From Pseudomonas sp. Bc-h (GTDB taxonomy: Bacteria > Pseudomonadota > Gammaproteobacteria > Pseudomonadales > Pseudomonadaceae), in assembly GCF_002080045.1 (NCBI RefSeq), contig NZ_MUIN01000013.1, positions 197,645-261,644 of the forward strand: a DNA stretch of 64,000 nt, in the 5' to 3' direction. Both the position numbers and the translations under genes were made by a program. Below, piece after piece: positions 51,337 to 60,285 of this stretch (position 1 is the stretch's first letter; every line of letters begins with the position of its first letter). The notes beneath the pieces are model-generated. The model was not told the DNA's origin and made no database searches. It saw only the letters and a program-made list of their open reading frames with translations.

Positions 51337-52991
51337 ATGCGAACATCCAGACGTTGGGTCCATTGGTCGATATCCGGGACCTGACCGTGCGGTTCGGGCA
51401 GGCGCAGCCGGTGCTGCATGGCGTCAGTCTGCAGATCCATCGCGGCGAATGCCTGGCATTGGTCGGCGAATCGGGCTCGGGCAAAAGCGTCACAGCGCGG
51501 ACATTGGCGGGCCTGACTGGGAAGGGCGCGCAGATCGAAGCGGCGAAGCTGGCGTTTCAAGGCATCGATCTGCGGCGTCTCGATGAACGCTCGTGGCAGC
51601 GGCTGCGGGGCGCCAGCATCGGTTTTGTCATGCAGGACGCGCTGGGTGCCCTCGACCCACTGCGCAGGGTCGGCGCAGAGGTCGAAGAGCCTCTGCAATT
51701 GCACACTCGCCTGAGTCTCGAAGAGCGACGGCTGCGCGTCCTCGAATTGCTGCGCGATGTCGGCATTCCCGAGCCGGAACTGCGCGCCAGCCAATACCCT
51801 TGGCAGTTATCGGGCGGCCTGCGCCAGCGTGCGTTGATCGCCTCGGCCATTGCCTGCAATCCGCGCCTGATCATTGCCGACGAGCCGACCACCGCGCTGG
51901 ATGCCACGGTGCAGGCGCAGGTCATCGCCTTGCTCGAAAGCCTGCGCGGCGAAGACAACGCGCTGCTGATGGTCAGCCACGACCTTTCCGTCGTCGCGCG
52001 GCTGGCCGACCGGGTGGCGGTGATGCACCACGGCGTCATCGTCGAGCAGGGCAGCACCGAGCAAGTGCTGCACGATCCGCGGCATCCCTACACCCAGTTG
52101 CTGCTGCGCGCGGCGCGGGCGGTGCACTTCCACCCCGAGCGCAAATTGCTCGCCGCCGTCGAGCCCGAGCCGCCGGCCGATGCCGAAGTGCTGCTGGAGG
52201 CGCGGGACCTGTCGAAGTCATACACCGGGCCCGACGGCCGCAGTCGCAAGGTGGTGAAACAGGTGTCGCTGCAGTTGCGGCGCGGGGAAACCCTGGGCGT
52301 GGTCGGTGAATCGGGCTCCGGGAAAACCACCCTGACTCGGCTGATTCTCGGTCTGGAAACGCCCGACGCCGGGGACGTCTGGATCGCCGGTCAGCGTTGG
52401 TCGCAACTTGATTCCCAGCAGAAACGCCAGGCCAGACGTGCCGTGCAGGTGGTGTTTCAAGACCCGCTGAACTCCTTCGATCCGCGCTACACGGTGCAGC
52501 GTGTGCTGTTCGAAGCCCTGGCGGTGGCCGGTTTGCCTCGTCGCGACTGGCATGCACGCGCCCGGCAATTGCTGGAGCTGGTGCGTCTGGATGAAGGCGC
52601 ATTGGTGCGACGTCCCATCGAACTTTCCGGTGGCCAGCGGCAACGCATTGCCATTGCGCGGGCGCTGGCGTCCGAGCCGCAGATCCTGATCTGTGATGAG
52701 CCGGTGTCGGCGCTGGATGTCTCGGTGCAGGCACAGATCCTCGAACTGCTCGATGACCTCAAGCGACGACTCGGTCTGGCCTGCCTGTTCATCTCCCACG
52801 ACCTGGGGGTGATCAATCACGTCAGCGAACGCGTGTTGGTGATGAAGGACGGCGACGTGGTGGAGGCAGGGTCTGTGCGCGCGGTGTTCGACCGGCCGAC
52901 GCACGCCTACACCCGCGCGCTGATCGCGGCGATCCCGACCCTCGACGCCGAATACCCGCCAAGCGAGTTCTACCTGCAAGTGGCGATCTGA
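51333..52991 (+). CDS. Double ABC ATPase, DppDF-type fusion (operon A)
   Basis: 552 aa with two complete ATPase domains. The first has Walker A GESGSGKSV, signature LSGGLRQR and Walker B LIIADEPTTALDA. The second (from about residue 287) has GESGSGKTT, the Q-loop VVFQDPLNSFDPRY, LSGGQRQR and LICDEPVSALDV. Such single-chain ATPases drive Dpp/Opp-like importers. It is joined to the DppC-like gene by ATGA and followed after 33 bases by an LLM monooxygenase gene. Confidence 0.93.
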   Translation: MNANIQTLGPLVDIRDLTVRFGQAQPVLHGVSLQIHRGECLALVGESGSGKSVTARTLAGLTGKGAQIEAAKLAFQGIDLRRLDERSWQRLRGASIGFVMQDALGALDPLRRVGAEVEEPLQLHTRLSLEERRLRVLELLRDVGIPEPELRASQYPWQLSGGLRQRALIASAIACNPRLIIADEPTTALDATVQAQVIALLESLRGEDNALLMVSHDLSVVARLADRVAVMHHGVIVEQGSTEQVLHDPRHPYTQLLLRAARAVHFHPERKLLAAVEPEPPADAEVLLEARDLSKSYTGPDGRSRKVVKQVSLQLRRGETLGVVGESGSGKTTLTRLILGLETPDAGDVWIAGQRWSQLDSQQKRQARRAVQVVFQDPLNSFDPRYTVQRVLFEALAVAGLPRRDWHARARQLLELVRLDEGALVRRPIELSGGQRQRIAIARALASEPQILICDEPVSALDVSVQAQILELLDDLKRRLGLACLFISHDLGVINHVSERVLVMKDGDVVEAGSVRAVFDRPTHAYTRALIAAIPTLDAEYPPSEFYLQVAI

Positions 52992-53024
52992 CGCCGCCAA
53001 ACCACCAGAAAAGGAGGGCCTGCC

Positions 53025-54425
53025 GTGCCCAAGCAGCTGCACGTCAACCTGTTTGAAATGAACTGCGTCAGCCACATCGTTCACGGCCTCTGGGTCCACC
53101 CCGAGAACAACCGGCATCGTTTCAACGATCTGGATTACTGGACCGAGCTGGCGCAACTGCTGGAGTACGGCACGTTTGACGGCGTGTTTCTGGCGGACGT
53201 GATTGGCACCTACGACACGTTTCGCGACGGCCCGGAAACCGCGTTGCGCGAGGGCATGCAGATCCCCAGCAACGACCCCCTTCTGGTGATTCCGGCGATG
53301 GCGGCGGTGACGAAAAATCTCGGTTTCGGCGCCACGTTTTCCACCACCTACGAACCGCCGTTCGCCTTCGCCCGACGCATGAGTACCCTCGATCACCTGA
53401 CCAAGGGGCGCGTGGGCTGGAACATCGTCACCTCGTACCTGCCCAATGCCGCGCGCAATTTCGGGCATGACACCGAGGTGGTGCATGACCACCGTTACGA
53501 GATCGCCGATGAGTACCTGGACGTCCTCTACAAGCTGTGGGAGGGCTCCTGGGACGATGATGCGGTGATTCAGGATCGCGAACGGCGGGTCTACACCGAC
53601 CCTGCGAAAGTGCGTTACATCGACCATGTCGGTGAACACTTCAAGGTCGCGGGCCCGCATCTGTGTCAGCCTTCGCGACAGCGCACGCCGGTGCTGTTTC
53701 AGGCCACCGGTTCGCCTGCCGGTATCGAGTTCGCCGGGCGGCATGCCGAAGTGGTGTTTACCGGTGGCCTTGATACCGCTGCGGTGCGGGCGAACGTTCA
53801 GGCGATGCGGCAGAAAGCGATTGAGCATGAGCGGGATCCGGCCGGGCTGAAATTCATCGTCATGGCCGGTGTGATCGTCGGGCGCACCGATGAAGAGGTC
53901 AGCCGCAAACTCGACAGCTATCGCAAGTTGATGAGTGTCGAGGCGTCGCTGGCCCACGCGCAGTCGGCGGTGGACCTGACGGCATATCCCCGGGATGTGT
54001 TGATCAGCGATCTGATCGAACGCCAGGTCAAGGGCTGGCAGAGCCTGGCGCGGTTCAAGCCGGAGGCGACGGTCGGGTCGGTGCTGGCGCAGTTGGAGGG
54101 CTTCAACCGCGAGCGTTTCTTCGTCGCCGGCACGCCCAGGGTGGTCGCCGATGAAATCGAGAAATGGCTGGATGTGGATGGCATTGACGGCATCAACCTG
54201 CGCCAGTACCTGTCGTTCGAAACGGCCCGGGATTTCATAGAGCTGGTGATCCCGGAGCTGCGTCGCCGCGGGCGTTTTCGTGAGTCCTATCGCGATGGAG
54301 AAACCCTGCGAGAACGGCTGTTCGGAGCGGGGCAAGCCCGCCTGCCGAACGACCATTTCGGCGCCCGTTATCGCGATCCACAGGAATTACGCCAGCCGGC
54401 GAAGCCCCTGCGCTTTCCACGCTGA
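53025..54425 (+). CDS. NtaA/DszA-type FMN-dependent monooxygenase (LLM class), second copy
   Basis: 466 aa, GTG start with AAAAGGAGGG 7 bases ahead. The luciferase-like barrel shows GTFDGVFLADVIGTYD, HLTKGRVGWNIVTSYLPNAARNFG, TPVLFQATGSPAGIEFAGRHAEVVF and FVAGTPRVVADEIEKWL, the pattern of NtaA/SnaA/DszA enzymes. It is only distantly like the copy at 47979, so substrates should differ. It is the last gene of operon A. Confidence 0.9.
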   Translation: MPKQLHVNLFEMNCVSHIVHGLWVHPENNRHRFNDLDYWTELAQLLEYGTFDGVFLADVIGTYDTFRDGPETALREGMQIPSNDPLLVIPAMAAVTKNLGFGATFSTTYEPPFAFARRMSTLDHLTKGRVGWNIVTSYLPNAARNFGHDTEVVHDHRYEIADEYLDVLYKLWEGSWDDDAVIQDRERRVYTDPAKVRYIDHVGEHFKVAGPHLCQPSRQRTPVLFQATGSPAGIEFAGRHAEVVFTGGLDTAAVRANVQAMRQKAIEHERDPAGLKFIVMAGVIVGRTDEEVSRKLDSYRKLMSVEASLAHAQSAVDLTAYPRDVLISDLIERQVKGWQSLARFKPEATVGSVLAQLEGFNRERFFVAGTPRVVADEIEKWLDVDGIDGINLRQYLSFETARDFIELVIPELRRRGRFRESYRDGETLRERLFGAGQARLPNDHFGARYRDPQELRQPAKPLRFPR

Positions 54426-54436
54426 CCCACGGCCCC

Positions 54437-54846
54437 AGCAGATCCCACAGGGGTCATGTGTACACCAAGATCTCTGTGGGAGACGCCGGAGGTCACGACG
54501 GCAGCGAATGCGATGTGTCAGTTGGCAAATAAGCCATCTGACCCACCGCTATCGTCCGACCGCGGCCCGGGCTGTCGCACAGCTCCAGCAGCTCCCACAG
54601 GGGTCATGTGTGCACCGGGATTACTGTGGGAGACGCCGGAGGTCACGACGGTACGGGCCGCGATTCGGACGATGGCGGCTTGTCAGTTAGCAAATAAGCC
54701 ATCTGCCCCACCGCTATCGTCCGACCGCGGCCCGGGCTGTCGCACAGCTCCAGCAGCTCCCCAGGTCCAGCTCCAGACGCGGTTCTCGTGGGAGACGCCG
54801 GAGGCTACGACGGTACGGGCCGCGATTCGGACAAATGCGATGCACG
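54437..54846. repeat. Tandem repeat, two long units plus a partial third
   Basis: Units begin AGCAG at 54437, 54587 and 54752, giving periods of 150 and 165 bases and a shortened last unit. Shared blocks include GTGGGAGACGCCGGAGG, CAAATAAGCCATCTG and CTATCGTCCGACCGCGGC. The first two units also carry inverted CCCACAG/CTGTGGG, the REP signature. Units differ by indels and point changes, so the array is not new. Too long and too few for CRISPR. Confidence 0.85.
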
Positions 54847-54874
54847 AGTCTTTCGCTGCTGCTCCAAACCGAGC

Positions 54875-54890
54875 TGTTGCCCCATCAACA
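54875..54890. promoter_or_regulatory. Candidate activator palindrome, second copy
   Basis: TGTTG-CCCCAT-CAACA, the same arms and 6-base spacer as at 31624-31639. It lies 73 bp upstream of the sigma-54 motif at 54963. Confidence 0.5.
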
Positions 54891-54962
54891 CCTACCACAC
54901 AGTTTGTCGATTCCAACACCGGCAATTCCTCGCAAACCCCCGTCTTTGCTTGCCTGAAAACC

Positions 54963-54978
54963 CGGCATGGCTTGTGCA
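54963..54978 (+). promoter_or_regulatory. Candidate sigma-54 promoter of ABC operon B
   Basis: CGGCATG-GCTT-GTGCA, GG and GC correctly spaced. It is closely similar to the operon A motif and lies 36 bases before the binding-protein ATG. Confidence 0.55.
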
Positions 54979-55013
54979 ACAGCCCTGTTCCCGGACTATA
55001 GGCATCAGGACCC

Positions 55014-56699
55014 ATGCGCGAACCCGCCCCGTATTTGCGACTTCCCGGCATACGATCCCGATCGTTGCTCAAGACCACTCCCATTGTCGGCATCGCCGCG
55101 CTGTGCAGCCTGTTGGTCGGCTGCGGCCAGGGCACATCCACCGTTGCGCGCAGTGACAAGCCTGTCAGCGGCGGTACGCTGGTGTATGCCACGGACCGCG
55201 AGCCGACGTGTCTGGACCCTCATGTCGCCGGCGACATGCCCCAGGTGTTCGTCGGGCAACAGTACCTGGATTCGCTGGTGTCGATGGACGCCGAAGGGCG
55301 GATCGGCCCTTGGCTCGCCAAGCGCTGGGAGGTGTCCGCCGACGGTCTGACGTACACCTTCCACCTGCGCAACGACGTGCACTTCACCGATGGCACGCCG
55401 TTCAATGCCGCGGCGGTCAAGGCCAACCTCGATCACATGGCCAATCCCAAAACCCAGTCCAGCACGGCGGGAGGTTACATCCGTCAGTACCGCAGTACCG
55501 ATGTGATCGACGATGACACCGCCGTCGTGCATCTGGCGACGCCGTATGCGGCGTTTCTCGAAGTGCTCGCGCAAGGGTTCCTCGGTATCGAATCACCGAC
55601 TGCCTTGCAGCGCCCGCGAGACACAAACTGCGAAAGCCCGGTCGGCAGCGGCCCGTTCAAGATCGTGCGCTGGGACCGGCAAAGCCAGGTCGAGCTGGTG
55701 CGCAATCCCGATTACAACTGGGCGCCACCCACCGCCAAACACCAGGGGCCTGCCTGGCTGGACCGCATCGTCTGGAAGTTCATTCAGGAGCCGTCGGTAC
55801 GCTTTGCTTCGCTGCAGGCAGGCGAGGTGGACGTGATCGAGGCGCTGCCTCCTGAATCCCATGAAGCGGCGCGGCGTAACCCAGACCTGCAACTGATCAT
55901 CGCCCAGCGTCCGGGGAACCCCACTAACGGCACCCTGAACATCACCCGCGCGCCTTTCGATGACATCAAGGTGCGCGAGGCCTTCGTGCGAAGTGCGGAC
56001 ATCGACGGTGCGCTGAAGAGCGTCTACTTCAATGAATTCCCTCGGGCCGGTGGTCCGCTGAGCCCGGCCACCCGTTTCTACAGCCCGGACTTCCAGCACG
56101 CGCAGGACTACGACCCGGCAAAAGCGGCACAGCTGCTCGATCAGGCCGGCTGGAGCGAACGTGACAGCGACGGTTACCGCAGCAAGAACGGCAGGCGCCT
56201 GCAGGTTCATGTGGTCATGGGCAATCGCACGCCACCGTCTGAATACACCCTGTGGGAGCAGGTTCAGGCCACCACGCGGCAGGCCGGTTTCGAGCTGATC
56301 ATCGACCAGATGAGCGACGTGCAAGCGACCAAGCGCCAGGCCGACTGGGATTACGACATACGCCTGGGCTACTGGAACACCAACACCGCCGACGTGCTGC
56401 GGATCATTTTCGGCAGCGAGTTCATTCGCCCGGCCGGGGTGGGCGGCTATCACCAGAACACTGCCGGGTTCAGCGATGCGGCGTTCGACTCGCTGATTCA
56501 GCAGGCGTTGGCGACCCAGGACGCCGAGCAGCGCCGGGCCCTGTATTTCAAGGCGCAGCAGATAGCGTCGAGCCAATACCTGCAACTCACTACCTATCCG
56601 CAAAGCACGCGACTGGGCATCTACAAAACCACTCAGGGCGTGCGCCTGGAGCCTTCGCTGGCGGTGACTTACCTTTATGACGCATGGGTGAACAAATGA
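55014..56699 (+). CDS. Peptide-type ABC solute-binding lipoprotein (operon B)
   Basis: 561 aa. A basic lead and lipoprotein signal end at LLVGCGQG. The SBP_bac_5 domain shows GGTLVYATDREPTCLDPHVAGD, WLAKRWEVSADGLTYTFHLRNDVHFTDGTPFNAAAVKAN, SPVGSGPFKIVRWDRQSQVELVRNPDYNW and EAFVRSADIDGALK. It is a paralogue of the operon A protein (44035). The ligand is probably another organosulfur molecule. The stop overlaps the DppB-like gene by ATGA. Confidence 0.89.
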   Translation: MREPAPYLRLPGIRSRSLLKTTPIVGIAALCSLLVGCGQGTSTVARSDKPVSGGTLVYATDREPTCLDPHVAGDMPQVFVGQQYLDSLVSMDAEGRIGPWLAKRWEVSADGLTYTFHLRNDVHFTDGTPFNAAAVKANLDHMANPKTQSSTAGGYIRQYRSTDVIDDDTAVVHLATPYAAFLEVLAQGFLGIESPTALQRPRDTNCESPVGSGPFKIVRWDRQSQVELVRNPDYNWAPPTAKHQGPAWLDRIVWKFIQEPSVRFASLQAGEVDVIEALPPESHEAARRNPDLQLIIAQRPGNPTNGTLNITRAPFDDIKVREAFVRSADIDGALKSVYFNEFPRAGGPLSPATRFYSPDFQHAQDYDPAKAAQLLDQAGWSERDSDGYRSKNGRRLQVHVVMGNRTPPSEYTLWEQVQATTRQAGFELIIDQMSDVQATKRQADWDYDIRLGYWNTNTADVLRIIFGSEFIRPAGVGGYHQNTAGFSDAAFDSLIQQALATQDAEQRRALYFKAQQIASSQYLQLTTYPQSTRLGIYKTTQGVRLEPSLAVTYLYDAWVNK

Positions 56700-57688
56700 C
56701 GAGTGCATCCTTGAGCAGCGAACGGCCCAACCCACGCCGCGAACGTTTGCAGCAACTGGGACGGCGCGCGCTGTGGCGCCTCGCGGGAGGGATTCTGGTG
56801 CTGTGGGCGGTCGCCACGCTGACCTTCTTCGCCCTGCGCCTGATGCCGGGCGATCCGGTACTGGCGATTCTCGGTGGCCCAAGCGGCAATCCGACAGCCG
56901 AAACCATCGCCGAAGCGACCCGCGAATACGGCCTCGACAAGCCTCTGCCGGTGCAATACGCGCTGTATCTGGGGCGTCTGGTGCAGGGTGATCTTGGGGT
57001 GTCCTACTCCCAGCATCAGCCCGTGACCCGGGTGCTGGCGGAGCAGTCCTGGCCGACGCTGGAGTTGACCTTCACCTCGTTGGCGCTGGCCTGGGTGCTG
57101 GTGCTGGCCTTGACCGTATTGACCGCCGGGCGCCGACGTTGGGTCGGGACCCTGGCTTCGCTGGCCGAAACCCTGTCTGCGGCATTGCCGCATTTCTGGC
57201 TCGGGATTCTGCTGTTGGCGGTATTCGCTTTTGGCCTGCGGCTGTTCCCGCCAGCGGGCAGCGATGGCTGGCGAACACTGGTGCTGCCGTCGTTCGCGCT
57301 GGCGATTCCGTTGGCAGGCTTCATCGCCCAGGTCACTCGCGAATCCCTTGATCTGACCCTCGACCAGCCGTTCGTGTTGACCGCCCGGACCCGCGGCTTG
57401 AGCGACTTCAAGGTGCGCTTCAAGCACGCGCTGCGGCACGCCGTGCTGCCGGGCATTTCGTTGTCGGGCTGGGCCATTGGCGCGCTGATCAGCGGAGCAG
57501 TAGTGATCGAAGTGATCTTCTCCCGCAAGGGCCTGGGCCGTCAGTTGTTCCAGGCGGTGCAGGCCCAGGACCTGCCGCTGACCATCGGCATCAGTCTGGT
57601 GGTCGCCGCCGGTTACGTGCTGGCCAATATCCTGGTCGACCTGTTGTACCTGTGGGTCGACCCTCGTCAACAGGGGAATGCCTCGTGA
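56696..57688 (+). CDS. Peptide-type ABC permease, DppB-like (operon B)
   Basis: 330 aa with six membrane helices. LVLWAVATLTFFALRLMPGDPVLAILGGPSG, ATREYGLDKPLPVQYALYLGRLVQGDLG and the EAA loop ARTRGLSDFKVRFKHALRHAV identify a DppB-type permease. In operon B it is directly followed by its DppC partner, unlike in operon A. ATG 56696 overlaps the upstream stop. Confidence 0.9.
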   Translation: MTSASLSSERPNPRRERLQQLGRRALWRLAGGILVLWAVATLTFFALRLMPGDPVLAILGGPSGNPTAETIAEATREYGLDKPLPVQYALYLGRLVQGDLGVSYSQHQPVTRVLAEQSWPTLELTFTSLALAWVLVLALTVLTAGRRRWVGTLASLAETLSAALPHFWLGILLLAVFAFGLRLFPPAGSDGWRTLVLPSFALAIPLAGFIAQVTRESLDLTLDQPFVLTARTRGLSDFKVRFKHALRHAVLPGISLSGWAIGALISGAVVIEVIFSRKGLGRQLFQAVQAQDLPLTIGISLVVAAGYVLANILVDLLYLWVDPRQQGNAS

Positions 57689-58548
57689 GCGAATTGACTC
57701 TGGATACGCCGCTGCCCGCGATTCGGGTTCAGCGCACCGCGAACAAAGTACGGCTGGGGCCGGTGCTGGCGGTGACCTTTCTGTTTTTGCTGATCATCGC
57801 TGCCATCGCACCGCAGCTGTTCGCTCACAGCGACCCGCTGGGGATCGTGCCGCGTGACGCTTTTCATCCACCGAGCTGGGAGCACTGGTTCGGCACCGAT
57901 CAATCGGGCCGCGACATCTTTTCCCGGGTGATTTACGGCACCCGGCAATCGTTGTTCATCGGGCTGGCGGCGACGGCGATTGCGATGAGCATCGCAATTG
58001 TTCTCGGGCTGCTGGGCGGTCTCGGCGGCGTGCGGATTGACCGTGGCGTGGGCTGGTTGCTGGAGGTGCTGTTCGCTTTTCCGAGCCTGATTCTGGCGCT
58101 GCTGTTCGTGGCGATTTTCGGCAGTGGCATCGGCCCGTTGATCGTCGCCACCGGCCTGGGAGGCGCACCGGGGTATGCGCGCATGGTGCGCGGCCAGGTG
58201 CTCGCCGTGCGCAATGCCGGTTACATCGAATCGGCCAAGGCGCTGGGGCATCCGCCATTGCGCATCATCACCCGGCAACTGCTGCCCAACGCCATGCGTC
58301 CGCTGATCGTGACCCTGACCATGGGCGTCGGCCAGGCCATCGTCTGGGCGTCCGCGTTGAGCTTCCTCGGGCTTGGCGCGCGGCCACCGGCGCCGGAGTG
58401 GGGAACCATGTTGTCCATGGGCCGCGACTTCATCGCCAACGCCTGGTGGCTGACGTTTTTCCCGGGTCTGTTCATCGTCCTCACCACGCTGTCGACCACC
58501 GTCGCCGGCCGCTATCTGCAACAACGTCTGGAGGGCCGCCTTTCATGA
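57685..58548 (+). CDS. Peptide-type ABC permease, DppC-like (operon B)
   Basis: 287 aa, GTG start overlapping the DppB stop (GTGA) with AGGGGAA ahead. WEHWFGTDQSGRDIFSRVIYGTRQSLFIGLAA, AFPSLILALLFVAIFG and IESAKALGHPPLRIITRQLLPNA mark a DppC/OppC permease. Its stop overlaps the ATPase ATG (58545). Confidence 0.9.
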   Translation: MSELTLDTPLPAIRVQRTANKVRLGPVLAVTFLFLLIIAAIAPQLFAHSDPLGIVPRDAFHPPSWEHWFGTDQSGRDIFSRVIYGTRQSLFIGLAATAIAMSIAIVLGLLGGLGGVRIDRGVGWLLEVLFAFPSLILALLFVAIFGSGIGPLIVATGLGGAPGYARMVRGQVLAVRNAGYIESAKALGHPPLRIITRQLLPNAMRPLIVTLTMGVGQAIVWASALSFLGLGARPPAPEWGTMLSMGRDFIANAWWLTFFPGLFIVLTTLSTTVAGRYLQQRLEGRLS

Positions 58549-60260
58549 GCGAGCAGAAACGTTTGATCGTCGAAGGGCTGTCCATCGAATTCGCCGGGCA
58601 GTCGGTGGTGCGCAATCTGTCGTTCACCCTGGAGCCCGGCAAGACCCTGGCGCTGGTGGGCGAGTCGGGCTCGGGCAAGAGCGTCACCGCCCGCAGCCTG
58701 ATCGGGCTGGCGGGTGAGGGCGCACGCGTCACCGCGCGCAAGCTGAGTTACGCCGGCAAGGACTTGCTGAGCCTGTCGGAACGCAATTGGCGAGAGCTGC
58801 GCGGCAAGGACATCGGTTTCGTGCTGCAGGACGCGCTGGTGTCACTGGACCCGCTGAGGCCGGTCGGCAAGGAAATCCTGGAGGTGCTGGAAACCCATCG
58901 TTGGGGCGACCGCCAGAGTCGTGGCGAGCGAGTGATCGAGCTGCTGGAAACCGTCGGTGTGCCCGAGCCTCGGCTGCGCGCCCGCCAGCGCCCTGACCAG
59001 CTGTCGGGCGGACTGCGTCAGCGCGCCTTGATCGCCAGCGCATTGGCACTGGATCCGGGGCTGGTGATTGCCGACGAGCCGACCACCGCGCTGGACGCCA
59101 CCGTTCAGGCACAGATTCTCGAAGTGCTGCAGCAGATCAAGGCGCGCGGCGATTCGCTGCTGATCATCAGCCACGATCTGGCGGTGGTTGCGCAACTGGC
59201 GGATGAGGTGCTGGTGCTGCGCCACGGTGAAGTGGTGGAGCAGGGGCCGATGGAACAAGTGCTGCGCAATCCGCATCACGCCTATACCCGATCCCTGCTG
59301 GATGCGGTGCCTGCCGAACACGCAAGGGGCACGCGGCTTTCGCCCGAACAGGGCACGCTGCCGCTCGGCGCACGACCTGGAACAGACGCCCCAGTGCTGC
59401 TCAGGGCGACGGGTCTGGGCAAACATTATGTCGGGCCGGACCAGCAGGTCCGTCAGGTGGTCGACGACGTCAGTTTCGAGCTGCGCGCCGGTCGCACGCT
59501 GGGCATTGTCGGCGAGTCCGGCTCTGGCAAAACCACCGTGGCGCGTATCGCCCTCGGCCTACTGGAACCGGATGCCGGCCGCGTGCAGTTTCTCAGCGTG
59601 CCTTGGACTGGAGCCGGCAGCGGTCGTGTCGAGGAGAAGACTCGGCGTCTGCATCGTCGCGACATCAGCGTGATCTATCAGGACCCGCTGAGTTCGTTCG
59701 ACCCGCGCTGGAGCGTCGGGCAGATCCTCGCTGATGCGCTGGATGTGGCGGGCGTGCCGTTCGAGCAGCAACGTCCGCGCATCGCTCAATTGCTGCATCA
59801 GGTGCGCCTGCCGGTGGAGCTATCGACACGGCGCCCGTTGCAACTGTCAGGCGGCCAACGTCAGCGTGTGGCCATCGCCCGGGCCATTGCCAGTAACCCG
59901 AAAGTGATCATCTGCGACGAGCCGGTCTCGGCACTGGACGTCTCGGTTCAGGCCCAGGTGCTCGATCTGCTGGCCGACCTTCAGGCGTCGCTGGGCCTGG
60001 CCTATCTGTTCATTTCCCACGACCTGGGGGTGATTCGCCATGTCAGCGACGAAGTGCTGGTGATGCGTCACGGCAAGGTGGTGGAAAGCGCGTCGGTCGA
60101 GACGCTGTTCGACAACCCGCAACACGAATACACCCGACGCCTGCTGGGCTCTGTGCCGCGTCTGCCGGGGGCGTCCACCAGACTGGTGGTGCCGCCGCTG
60201 GAACCGGAAAGCGCGGTGCTGCTGTTTGACGAATCCCGGCTGTGGAAAATTGCCATTTAA
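58545..60260 (+). CDS. Double ABC ATPase, DppDF-type fusion (operon B)
   Basis: 571 aa with two ATPase domains. The first carries GESGSGKSV, LSGGLRQR and LVIADEPTTALDA; the second GESGSGKTT, VIYQDPLSSFDPRW, LSGGQRQR and IICDEPVSALDV. Both are complete, and the protein is collinear with the operon A ATPase (51333), pointing to duplication of the whole module. ATG 58545 overlaps the permease stop. Confidence 0.93.
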   Translation: MSEQKRLIVEGLSIEFAGQSVVRNLSFTLEPGKTLALVGESGSGKSVTARSLIGLAGEGARVTARKLSYAGKDLLSLSERNWRELRGKDIGFVLQDALVSLDPLRPVGKEILEVLETHRWGDRQSRGERVIELLETVGVPEPRLRARQRPDQLSGGLRQRALIASALALDPGLVIADEPTTALDATVQAQILEVLQQIKARGDSLLIISHDLAVVAQLADEVLVLRHGEVVEQGPMEQVLRNPHHAYTRSLLDAVPAEHARGTRLSPEQGTLPLGARPGTDAPVLLRATGLGKHYVGPDQQVRQVVDDVSFELRAGRTLGIVGESGSGKTTVARIALGLLEPDAGRVQFLSVPWTGAGSGRVEEKTRRLHRRDISVIYQDPLSSFDPRWSVGQILADALDVAGVPFEQQRPRIAQLLHQVRLPVELSTRRPLQLSGGQRQRVAIARAIASNPKVIICDEPVSALDVSVQAQVLDLLADLQASLGLAYLFISHDLGVIRHVSDEVLVMRHGKVVESASVETLFDNPQHEYTRRLLGSVPRLPGASTRLVVPPLEPESAVLLFDESRLWKIAI

Positions 60261-60285
60261 GTTCGAATCAGAACAAGGAACTGCC

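Larger units (their letters stand above)
54426..55013. other. Intergenic region between the two sulfur modules
   Basis: 588 bases with no gene. It contains tandem repeats (54437-54846), a TGTTG-N6-CAACA palindrome (54875-54890) and a sigma-54 motif (54963-54978). Reading frames across it arise from the repeats. Confidence 0.65.

Noticed and set aside
52218..54356. 712-codon minus-strand frame across the LLM and ATPase genes
   Set aside because: Same reason; the plus-strand products are complete known enzymes.
54437..54846. CRISPR array
   Set aside because: Only about three units of 150-165 bp, diverged, without short spacers or cas genes.
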